Part shown: piece after piece, positions 1 to 4,929 of the stretch | How positions within the stretch are numbered: position 1 is the stretch's first letter | Layout: the number at the start of each line of letters is the position of its first letter | Source of the DNA: Verrucomicrobia subdivision 3 bacterium UBA7542 | Lineage (GTDB): Bacteria; Verrucomicrobiota; Verrucomicrobiia; Limisphaerales; UBA11358 | Reading direction: 5' to 3' | NCBI GenBank assembly: GCA_002479245.1 | Contig: DLMG01000122.1 | Coordinates: 2,749 to 8,677 of the forward strand | Length of the DNA: 5,929 nucleotides | The notes under the pieces: generated by a model | Seen by the model: only the letters and a program-made list of their open reading frames with translations | The model's database searches: none | Told to the model about the DNA's origin: nothing | Translations under genes and position numbers: made by a program

Positions 1-371
1 CCTTCGCGCAGCGACAATTTCAGTCCCGGAAATTTTTTACGCACGTCCCGGAACAACTCCGGCAGATGCTCGCGCAACACAATCGTCGAGGCGCCGATGC
101 GGATGCGCCGCGCCTGTCCGCCCTGCAATTCGTCCGCAACTTTTTCGAGGTTCGAAAAAAACGGCCGGATGAATTCGTAAAGTTTTTCGCCCTCCGGCGT
201 CAGCGCAAACGGCCGCCGGTGAAACAAGGTCGCGCCGAGAAATTCCTCGAGCTGCGCGATCTGGGAGCTGACCGCCGGCTGCTGGATGCCGTAGGGAATG
301 TTCCGCACCGCCGGCATGATGCCGCCATGCCTGGCCACGTAGTAAAAAAGTTCGAGATGGTGAACGTTCAT
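1..371 (-). CDS. LysR-type transcriptional regulator, N-terminal part (gene runs off the left edge)
   Basis: DNA-binding transcriptional regulator of the LysR family; 123 complete codons are visible from ATG 371-369. Residues about 1-62 form the winged helix-turn-helix: the protein starts MNVHHLELFYYVARHGG, and the recognition segment contains QQPAVSSQIAQLEEFLG followed by LFHRRPFALTPEGEKLY. After a linker helix (about 65-88), the start of the effector-binding domain is seen (RIRIGAST). The rest of that domain is outside the window. It is a close paralogue of the complete regulator at 2397-3269: the alignment is gapless and I count about 56 mismatches in 371 bp. The ATG at 371 matches the paralogue's ATG. 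The frame stays open upstream as far as a GTG at 407, which is an alternative start without a visible ribosome binding site. The gene is divergent from the membrane protein at 476, with 104 bp between. LysR regulators often control the divergent neighbour, so that gene is the likely target. The effector is unknown. Confidence 0.93.
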   Translation of the reverse strand, partial: MNVHHLELFYYVARHGGIMPAVRNIPYGIQQPAVSSQIAQLEEFLGATLFHRRPFALTPEGEKLYEFIRPFFSNLEKVADELQGGQARRIRIGASTIVLREHLPELFRDVRKKFPGLKLSLRE

Positions 372-383
372 GTCCGCCGGTTG

Positions 384-401
384 GATCGGTTCTACCAGAT
401 C
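384..401. promoter_or_regulatory. Candidate operator between regulator copy 1 and the membrane-protein gene
   Basis: The 18 bp GATC-N10-GATC has an internal GGT-TCT-ACC dyad, so it is an imperfect interrupted palindrome. It lies 13 bp upstream of the regulator's ATG in the shared divergent spacer. LysR-type sites are typically interrupted dyads of the T-N11-A class (for example ATC-N9-GAT), and this has ATC-N10-GAT. The order GGTTC...ATCAAT is also found upstream of the second regulator. The call rests on position and symmetry only. Confidence 0.3.
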
Positions 402-424
402 AATCACGGCGCGGAAAGAAGCAA

Positions 425-453
425 TTGACGCGCGCGGCGAATCCGCCTAGCGT
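425..453 (+). promoter_or_regulatory. Candidate sigma-70-type promoter for the membrane-protein gene
   Basis: TTGACG at 425-430 matches five of six positions of the -35 consensus. After a 17-bp spacer, TAGCGT at 448-453 keeps the first, second and last bases of TATAAT. Transcription would start near 460, giving a very short leader before ATG 476. The -10 box is weak, so this is tentative. Confidence 0.3.
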
Positions 454-475
454 CACGTGCAACTTGTAACAAGCC

Positions 476-2371
476 ATGTCATTTTTCCCGCTCGTCAGGC
501 TCTGGCTTTGGATTTCAGTGCTCGCAAGTGTCGCGGGGTGGTCCCTGTCTGCGCTGGGACAACTGAATCGTCCGGGCTACGCGGTTTTCTTTGCCGCCTT
601 CGCTGTTTTGATTTTGATTTGCCGGAAGAAGTTGGGATTGGTTTCAAGTAAAACAAATTCACGCGGGAAAAAATTCCTGCGCCGTTTCCGCCAGCCTTTG
701 CCGCTTAGCTTTGCGGTGCTGGCGTTTTTGGTTTTCCTCGGTGGCGTCCTTTATCCGCCGGGCAATTACACCGGGCTGAACTATCGTGTGGCGCGTGTGT
801 TGCAATGGCTCGCGCACGGGCAATGGTGCTGGATTCATACGCCCAATTTCCGGATGAACGATCGCGCCTGCGGCATCGAATGGTTGACCGCTCCGTTGCT
901 GCTGTTCACGAAATCCGACCGCGCCCTGTTCCTGATCAACTTCATTCCGTTTCTGCTTCTGCCCGGTTTGGTTTTCAGCCTCTTCCGGCGGTTGGGCGTG
1001 CGGGCCAGGGTCGCCTGGCATTGGATGTGGCTGCTGCCCACCGGTTACAATTTTCTTGTCCAGGCCGCCGGGGTGGCCAACGACACTTTTCCCGCCGTCT
1101 ATGTGCTGGCCGCGCTGGACTTCGGTTGTCGCGCGTGGGTTTCGCGGCGGCCGGCGGATTTGTGGCACTCGATCCTGGCCGCCGCCTTGTTGACGGGGGC
1201 CAAGGCCAGCAATCTGCCCCTGCTCCTGCCCTGGGCGGTTTTAATTTTTGCGCTGCTGCCTGTTTTGCGCCGCCAAACGGCGATGACGTTGCTCGTGATT
1301 TTCCTGGCCGCGCTGGTTTCATTTCTGCCGACGGCGATTTTGAATGTGCATTACCTGGGCGATTGGTCGGGCTTGTCCATCGAGCGCGCCGGCATGAACA
1401 TGAAAAATCCCGTGGTTGGCGTCTGGGGCAACACGCTGCTGCTGCTGCTCAACAATTTTGTCCCGCCGCTTTTCCCGCTGGCCGGCTGGTGGAACCAACA
1501 TGCGCTGAATATCCTGCCCCAGTTTCTGATCGCACCGATGACGGCGAATTTTGAGCAGGGATTTCAAATGTTGCCCGAATTGCCGACGGAAGACTGGGCG
1601 GGCATCGGGTTCGGCCTCAGCCTGCTGCTGCTTGTTTCCGTTTCGGCGTCGTTTTTGATGGGCCGTTCCGCGAAACGAAATCCGGAACCCAGTCCGCTGG
1701 TTCCCGCAAAATTATGCCGATGGGTTTTGATCGCGCCGTGGTTTGCGCTGATGGCTTTTGGCATGAAATCCGGAATGGTTACACCGCAGCGGCTCATCGC
1801 TCCCTACTATCCGTTGCTTCTGCCGCTGTTTCTCGTTGGCGCGGGGCAATCGCAAATCATACGTCGCTGCTGGTGGCGGGTGATGGTCGGTGTGGTTTTG
1901 CTTCTGGCCTTGGTCGTTCTGGTATTGTCGCCGGACCGTCCCCTCTGGCCGGCCAAAACCATTTTGTCCGGAGCGCAGGCGCGACATCCCGGTCAGCATT
2001 TGACCGCCCGTGCCCTGAAAGTTTACACCATTTATTCCGGACGCTCCGACCCGCTTGCCGGCGTCCGCGCACTGCTTCCGCCGGACATCAAGGTCGTCGG
2101 TTTCATCGGCACGGAGGATGACACCGACATCTCGTTGTGGCGGCCGTTTGGCGAACGGCGCGTGGAACATTTTTTCCTGACCGACCCGCCGGAACAAATC
2201 CGGCAACACGTTCAATGCGTCGTCCTGGGCGGATTCAATCTGAAGGAACACAACACGACCCTTGATGCCTGGTTGCAATCCTCCGGCGCGGAACTCGTTG
2301 CCACCACCAATGCCACGCTGAAAGTCGCCGAGGGACTGCAACCCTGGTATGTGGTGCGGTTCAAGCAGTGA
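476..2371 (+). CDS. Polytopic membrane protein, GT-C/ArnT-like glycosyltransferase fold (putative)
   Basis: A 631-aa inner-membrane protein with about 11-13 hydrophobic segments (for example near residues 8-28, 35-49, 77-93, 148-170, 183-200, 205-220, 230-262, 268-290, 318-335, 377-396, 416-430, 440-457 and 468-485). A soluble tail follows from about 490 to 631. The first large loop reads NYTGLNYRVARVLQWLAHG (97-115), then NFRMNDRACGIEWLTAP (124-140), and VQAAGVANDTFPAVYVLAAL comes at 195-214. This order resembles bacterial GT-C proteins that transfer sugars from polyprenyl-phosphate carriers, where the first motif usually reads like N-W-D-x-M-T-Y-H-L-P-R-V. The position of that motif's acidic residue appears to be Thr99 here, so activity is uncertain; Asp129 and Glu135 are nearby alternatives. 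An in-frame TAA lies at 467-469, so ATG 476 is the first possible ATG; no Shine-Dalgarno is visible. The gene diverges from regulator copy 1 and converges on copy 2. The family assignment is from motif memory, and the substrate is unknown. Confidence 0.85.
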   Translation: MSFFPLVRLWLWISVLASVAGWSLSALGQLNRPGYAVFFAAFAVLILICRKKLGLVSSKTNSRGKKFLRRFRQPLPLSFAVLAFLVFLGGVLYPPGNYTGLNYRVARVLQWLAHGQWCWIHTPNFRMNDRACGIEWLTAPLLLFTKSDRALFLINFIPFLLLPGLVFSLFRRLGVRARVAWHWMWLLPTGYNFLVQAAGVANDTFPAVYVLAALDFGCRAWVSRRPADLWHSILAAALLTGAKASNLPLLLPWAVLIFALLPVLRRQTAMTLLVIFLAALVSFLPTAILNVHYLGDWSGLSIERAGMNMKNPVVGVWGNTLLLLLNNFVPPLFPLAGWWNQHALNILPQFLIAPMTANFEQGFQMLPELPTEDWAGIGFGLSLLLLVSVSASFLMGRSAKRNPEPSPLVPAKLCRWVLIAPWFALMAFGMKSGMVTPQRLIAPYYPLLLPLFLVGAGQSQIIRRCWWRVMVGVVLLLALVVLVLSPDRPLWPAKTILSGAQARHPGQHLTARALKVYTIYSGRSDPLAGVRALLPPDIKVVGFIGTEDDTDISLWRPFGERRVEHFFLTDPPEQIRQHVQCVVLGGFNLKEHNTTLDAWLQSSGAELVATTNATLKVAEGLQPWYVVRFKQ

Positions 2372-2396
2372 ACGAATTCCCCGATCATCGCGCCGC

Positions 2397-3269
2397 TCAC
2401 GTCAGCCGTTGAGCGCTCAATTTCATTTCCTCCAGAAAAGCCTGCATCAACGATGTCAGGCGCCCACGCCACATCGCACCCACCACGACGGGTGGAAATC
2501 CCCGCAAAGGCAAGGCGCGCACGTTGGGCGGCAGCGCTTTTTTCGGAATTGCCACCGACACGCCGATGCCGAGTCCGTTGGCCACGTAGGTTTCGATCAA
2601 ATCCACCGAACTCGCCTCAATGCTCGGAAACCAATCCACGCCGAGTTCAACGAGTTTTTGCTGGAAATTTTTGCAAAGCGGCGTGCCCGGTGGCAGGCAG
2701 ATCAACCGCTCGTCAATCTTGTCGCGTTTCCACAACTGCTCTGCGGAGGTGACCGCGCTGCCCGTTTCAGCCAGCAACACCAGCGGCAACTCCAGCAACG
2801 CCAGCGAGTGGATGCCCGGGGCGGACTGTTTCTCGATGAGCGTGATGGCCAGATCAATCTCCTCTTTTTGCAGCAACTCCTCCAGGTGCGTCGGATAGCC
2901 TTCGCGCAGCGAAACTTTCAAGCCGGGAAATTTTTTCTGCACCCACTGGAGCAAACGCGGCACGTGATCCCGCAAAATAATCGTTGAGGCCCCAATGCGG
3001 ATGTGCCGCGCCTGCCCGCCTTGAAATTCGTTGGCGATTTTGTCGAGGTTCGAAAAAAAAGGCTGGATAAATTGGTAAAGTTTCTCGCCCTCCGGTGTCA
3101 GCGCAAACGGCCGCCGCTGAAATAATGTTACACCAAGAAATTCTTCGAGCTGCGCGATCTGGGAGCTGACCGCCGGCTGCTGGATGCCGTAGGGAATGTT
3201 CCGCACCGCCAGCATGATGCCGCCGTGCCGGGCGACGTAATAAAACAGTTCGAGGTGATGAACATTCAT
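2397..3269 (-). CDS. LysR-type transcriptional regulator, complete (paralogue of the one at 1-371)
   Basis: A 290-aa regulator from ATG 3269-3267 to TGA 2399-2397, a typical LysR length. The N-terminal winged helix-turn-helix covers residues about 3-62 (GGIMLAVRNIPYGIQQPAVSSQ is the helix-turn-helix region; LTPEGEKLY marks the wing end). A linker helix runs about 65-88, and the periplasmic-binding-protein-like effector domain about 90-285 (starts RIRIGAST; includes LREGYPTHLEELLQKEEIDLAIT and VANGLGIGVSVAIPKK). ATG 3269 is preferred because it aligns with the paralogue's ATG and with the family N-terminus. A TTG at 3302-3300 would add 11 residues (to 301 aa) and has the better ribosome binding site. 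The gene is divergent from the lipoprotein pair starting at 3343 and converges with the membrane-protein gene, leaving 25 bp. By LysR convention it may autoregulate and control the divergent lipoproteins. The effector is not predictable; the family call is firm. Confidence 0.95.
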   Translation of the reverse strand: MNVHHLELFYYVARHGGIMLAVRNIPYGIQQPAVSSQIAQLEEFLGVTLFQRRPFALTPEGEKLYQFIQPFFSNLDKIANEFQGGQARHIRIGASTIILRDHVPRLLQWVQKKFPGLKVSLREGYPTHLEELLQKEEIDLAITLIEKQSAPGIHSLALLELPLVLLAETGSAVTSAEQLWKRDKIDERLICLPPGTPLCKNFQQKLVELGVDWFPSIEASSVDLIETYVANGLGIGVSVAIPKKALPPNVRALPLRGFPPVVVGAMWRGRLTSLMQAFLEEMKLSAQRLT

Positions 3270-3270
3270 T

Positions 3271-3290
3271 GAACCAGACGATGTTGGTTC
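3271..3290. promoter_or_regulatory. Perfect inverted repeat, candidate LysR operator
   Basis: GAACCA at 3271-3276 and TGGTTC at 3285-3290 are perfect inverted repeats separated by 8 bp. They start 1 bp upstream of the preferred ATG of the regulator on the minus strand, inside the spacer shared with the lipoprotein genes. The position fits an autoregulatory site that could also act on the divergent promoter. As RNA it could also form a small hairpin in the regulator's leader. Confidence 0.4.
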
Positions 3291-3292
3291 AA

Positions 3293-3320
3293 GTTTTATC
3301 AATTAACACCTTCCCGGCAA
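3293..3320 (-). promoter_or_regulatory. Candidate promoter for regulator copy 2
   Basis: Read on the minus strand, TTGCCG (3320-3315) and TAAAAC (3298-3293) are separated by 16 bp and each match four of six consensus positions. The start of transcription would fall near 3286, leaving a short leader before ATG 3269. If real, this would exclude translation from the TTG at 3302. The boxes are weak and the region is AT-rich, so the evidence is modest. Confidence 0.22.
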
Positions 3321-3333
3321 GCACGGATAAAAT
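3303..3333 (+). promoter_or_regulatory. Weak promoter candidate for the lipoprotein pair
   Basis: TTAACA at 3303-3308 (five of six) and TAAAAT at 3328-3333 (five of six) face the lipoprotein genes. The spacer is 19 bp, longer than ideal, and the start of transcription would lie only about 3 bases before ATG 3343. A near-leaderless message or a different promoter are both possible. It overlaps the regulator's own candidate promoter on the other strand. Confidence 0.2.
3307..3315 (-). promoter_or_regulatory. Possible ribosome binding site for an alternative TTG start of regulator copy 2
   Basis: The minus strand reads GGGAAGGTG, ending 4 bases before TTG 3302-3300. It is the most convincing purine-rich element ahead of any start in the window, whereas ATG 3269 has none. 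It would give MIKLEPTSSGS ahead of the conserved MNVHH. The other copy also has an open reading frame here (IDLVEPIQPAD), so an extended N-terminus cannot be excluded. Confidence 0.25.
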
Positions 3334-3342
3334 GGCAGCGAA

Positions 3343-3855
3343 ATGAAAAACGCGCTTGCCATAATCTTGCCGCTGCTCGCGGTGTTGCTCACCGGTTGTG
3401 TGGGGGTGATGCCGGTTCCGCCGTCCCGCAATCAACCGGCTTGCGGCAAAGTCATCACGCCGGAACAGGCGAAATTCATCGTTCCCGGCCAGACCACGCG
3501 GACGGAAGTGATGGCACGGCTTGGCGATCATTTTCGCGATTCGCCCCGGCTGCCCGTTCTAGCCTACTCCTGGGAGAAACCTGCCATTGGGTGGACATGG
3601 TGGATTCTTTTGGCGGGGCCAGGTGGTGCGGCCGCAGGAGGCGGCCACACCGAAGGAAATCATTGGCGGGCATTCTTTGTGAAATTCGACGCCAGCGGAC
3701 GGGTCGCGGCCACCAGGTTCGTCTCGCTTTACAACCGAAAATCCCTTGACGAGCAACTTGAAAACTGGGCGGTTCCGAAAAAGTTCAGCTTCGCTAAAAT
3801 CGGCGCCCACATCTTCAATCCCGATAATGGCGTGCCGTGGTTTATCGAAGATTGA
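3343..3855 (+). CDS. Lipoprotein with BamE/SmpA-like core, copy 1 of a tandem pair
   Basis: A 170-aa secreted lipoprotein. A lysine-led hydrophobic signal peptide (residues 1-18) ends in a lipobox L-T-G-C with the lipidated cysteine at Cys19. Residue +2 is Val, not Asp, which in enterobacterial rules favours the outer membrane. Residues 38-78 hold the core, ITPEQAKFIVPGQTTRTEV then ARLGDHFRDSP and LAYSWEK. It resembles the short G-x-T-x-x-E-V...LG...W motif of BamE/SmpA/OmlA-type lipoproteins. A hydrophobic, Gly/Ala-rich stretch (82-101) follows, and then WRAFFVKFDASGRVAATRF and SLDEQLENWA. An in-frame stop (TAA 3328-3330) makes ATG 3343 the first possible start; the ribosome binding site is weak. 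The downstream paralogue follows after 40 bp, probably in the same transcript. The gene is divergent from regulator copy 2. A role in envelope assembly is only suggested by the fold resemblance; the function is unknown. Confidence 0.88.
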   Translation: MKNALAIILPLLAVLLTGCVGVMPVPPSRNQPACGKVITPEQAKFIVPGQTTRTEVMARLGDHFRDSPRLPVLAYSWEKPAIGWTWWILLAGPGGAAAGGGHTEGNHWRAFFVKFDASGRVAATRFVSLYNRKSLDEQLENWAVPKKFSFAKIGAHIFNPDNGVPWFIED

Positions 3856-3895
3856 AACAAAACGGACAAGTTTTTGCCGGACCATGATTGTTCCC

Positions 3896-4402
3896 ATGAA
3901 AACCACGTTCATCATCATCCGGCTGCTGGCGGCTTTGCTCACCGCTGGTTTGCTGGCCGGTTGCGTTCCGTTTGGGATCGGCATGGGGGTCGTGGTGCCG
4001 GTTCCGCCCTTGTCCAAAAAGAAAATCGAGCAGGGCCGTGAAATCACCGCGCGGGAGATTCAGTTCGTGGTGCCGGGCCGGACGACCCGGGCGGAAGTCA
4101 TCACGCGGTTGGGAAATGATTTTCGCGATTCTCCCCGCGTGGCGGCGCTCGCCTACTCTTGGCAGTATAATGGCCACCAAATTTATTGGGGCTATGGCTT
4201 TATCGGCGGTTATGACCAGCACGGGGTGGAGGATTTTGGCTGGCGGGCGCTGTTTATGGCCTTTGACCAGGACGACCGGGTGGTTCATTCCCGATTTTAC
4301 CGCCTCAAAAGCGGCCATTCCCTGGACGAGCAATTGGAAGAGTGGGCGCAAAGCCACGGTGCAGCTTCAATCATCGGCAACCACGCGTGCAATTCAAAAT
4401 GA
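3896..4402 (+). CDS. Lipoprotein with BamE/SmpA-like core, copy 2 of a tandem pair
   Basis: A 168-aa lipoprotein paralogous to the preceding gene. The signal peptide MKTTFIIIRLLAALLTAGLLAGC has lipobox L-A-G-C with Cys23 lipidated and Val at +2. The shared core spans about residues 54-90: FVVPGRTTRAEVITRLG, then DFRDSPRVAALAYSW. The shared C-terminal part is WRALFMAFDQDDRVVHSRF, then SLDEQLEEWA. The Gly/Ala-rich insert of copy 1 is replaced by a Tyr/Gly-rich loop (about 96-112, YWGYGFIGGYDQHG). I chose ATG 3896 because it gives a compact Lys-led signal peptide. ATG 3884 would add only MIVP, and earlier in-frame ATGs run back into the previous gene. It is probably co-transcribed with copy 1. 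The C-terminus (GAASIIGNHACNSK) is unlike that of copy 1. Molecular function is unknown. Confidence 0.87.
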   Translation: MKTTFIIIRLLAALLTAGLLAGCVPFGIGMGVVVPVPPLSKKKIEQGREITAREIQFVVPGRTTRAEVITRLGNDFRDSPRVAALAYSWQYNGHQIYWGYGFIGGYDQHGVEDFGWRALFMAFDQDDRVVHSRFYRLKSGHSLDEQLEEWAQSHGAASIIGNHACNSK

Positions 4403-4445
4403 AAACGGAATTAAATAAAACCACCTTCACCAAAAATCATTACGA

Positions 4446-4464
4446 GTCCGGCTGGGGCACGGAC
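4446..4464. terminator. Hairpin 1 of two in the convergent spacer
   Basis: GTCCG (4446-4450) and CGGAC (4460-4464) pair perfectly around a 9-nt loop. It lies between the stops of two convergent genes (4402 and 4483). The stem is short, and the second hairpin starts at the next base. It probably contributes to transcript ends, but has no T-run of its own. Confidence 0.3.
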
Positions 4465-4482
4465 AACCGGCGGCGACCGGTT
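4465..4482 (+). terminator. Hairpin 2, candidate terminator for the lipoprotein operon
   Basis: AACCGG (4465-4470) and CCGGTT (4477-4482) pair perfectly around the 6-nt loop CGGCGA. On the plus strand the stem runs into TTTCAACTTTT, a broken T-tract, giving a modest intrinsic terminator. The hairpin abuts the stop codon (4485-4483) of the opposing gene, so transcription from either side would meet it. Confidence 0.42.
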
Positions 4483-4893
4483 TCAACTTTTGGTTTCCTG
4501 CTTCAAAGACCAGTAGCATTCCGCCATCAAGGCGAAAAAGACCGCGTCGGCCACGCCGAACAAGGCGGCGAAGGCGATGTGTGGAAGATCGCCCGCCGAC
4601 CAGTAGTAAAATGTCGTTGCCGAATAGGCCAGTTTGTAAAGTGTGCCGACGAGGATCAAATCCGCGTTCCGCAGCAGGTCGCCACGCGCGATCAGGGCGT
4701 AGGCGATACCAATCACCAGCACGAACGCGCCGAGCAATGTGAGGTAGCCGCCGAACGCCGGCAACTTGTCGCTGATGTTCAACGCCGCGAAAGCGCGCGC
4801 GGGAAAAAAGGTGAATGTAAGGCCGAGGACGAGGTCGTAAAAGGCGGCGATGGTGAACAAGCTCCGATAATACTTTTCTCTGGCGGGTTTCAT
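4483..4893 (-). CDS. Small four-helix integral membrane protein, function unknown
   Basis: A 136-aa protein from ATG 4893-4891 to TGA 4485-4483. It has four hydrophobic segments at about residues 12-30, 48-68, 77-98 and 104-125, with a positively charged N-terminus (MKPAREKYYR). Its general pattern is that of small DoxX-like or uncharacterised four-helix proteins: YRSLFTIAAFYDLVLGLTF, then a Pro-containing loop, a Gly-rich second helix, and LVGTLYKLAY in the third. I do not recognise a specific family. The frame is open further upstream to 5130, but that extension lies over the opposite-strand gene at 4930 and is charged and low in hydrophobics. The start at 4893 gives the expected N-terminus. 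The gene is divergent from the next membrane protein, 36 bp between starts, so the two are probably co-regulated. No Shine-Dalgarno is visible. Confidence 0.85.
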   Translation of the reverse strand: MKPAREKYYRSLFTIAAFYDLVLGLTFTFFPARAFAALNISDKLPAFGGYLTLLGAFVLVIGIAYALIARGDLLRNADLILVGTLYKLAYSATTFYYWSAGDLPHIAFAALFGVADAVFFALMAECYWSLKQETKS

Positions 4894-4900
4894 GGCATAA

Positions 4901-4916
4901 GTTTGTAGCAACAAAC
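4901..4916. promoter_or_regulatory. Inverted repeat in the 36-bp divergent spacer
   Basis: GTTTGT (4901-4906) and ACAAAC (4911-4916) are perfect inverted repeats around AGCA. The repeat fills the middle of the spacer between the two divergent membrane-protein starts (4893 minus, 4930 plus). It could be an operator acting on both genes. The spacer is too short to hold two complete non-overlapping promoters, so promoter elements must overlap each other or reach into the genes. Confidence 0.35.
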
Positions 4917-4929
4917 CAAAAATAATCAA

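Noticed and set aside
66..428. Open frame on the plus strand over regulator copy 1
   Set aside because: It is antisense to a clear LysR N-terminus with family motifs and has an Arg-rich, non-domain composition. The second LysR copy gives the same kind of shadow.
659..1168. Long minus-strand open frame inside the membrane-protein gene
   Set aside because: Its Gln/Arg/Pro-rich composition is typical of the complement of hydrophobic codons; no motif. The plus-strand frame is a coherent polytopic protein.
1712..2341. 209-codon minus-strand open frame
   Set aside because: Antisense to the 3' part of the membrane-protein gene, with no recognisable domain and unlike a real protein in composition.
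2409..2420. Perfect 12-bp palindrome TTGAGCGCTCAA as a terminator or operator
   Set aside because: It lies inside the last codons of regulator copy 2, forms only a 4-bp stem as RNA and has no real T-run. It could help end the membrane-gene transcript but support is too thin.
2349..2987. 212-codon plus-strand open frame
   Set aside because: Antisense to the effector domain of the complete LysR regulator, which has strong family support.
3746..3895. Longer N-terminus for the second lipoprotein
   Set aside because: It would overlap the first lipoprotein gene in another frame and bury the signal peptide and lipobox internally.
4342..4908. 188-codon plus-strand open frame
   Set aside because: It covers the end of lipoprotein 2, the hairpin spacer and the antisense of the four-helix protein; composition is Gln/Arg/Glu-rich with no motif.
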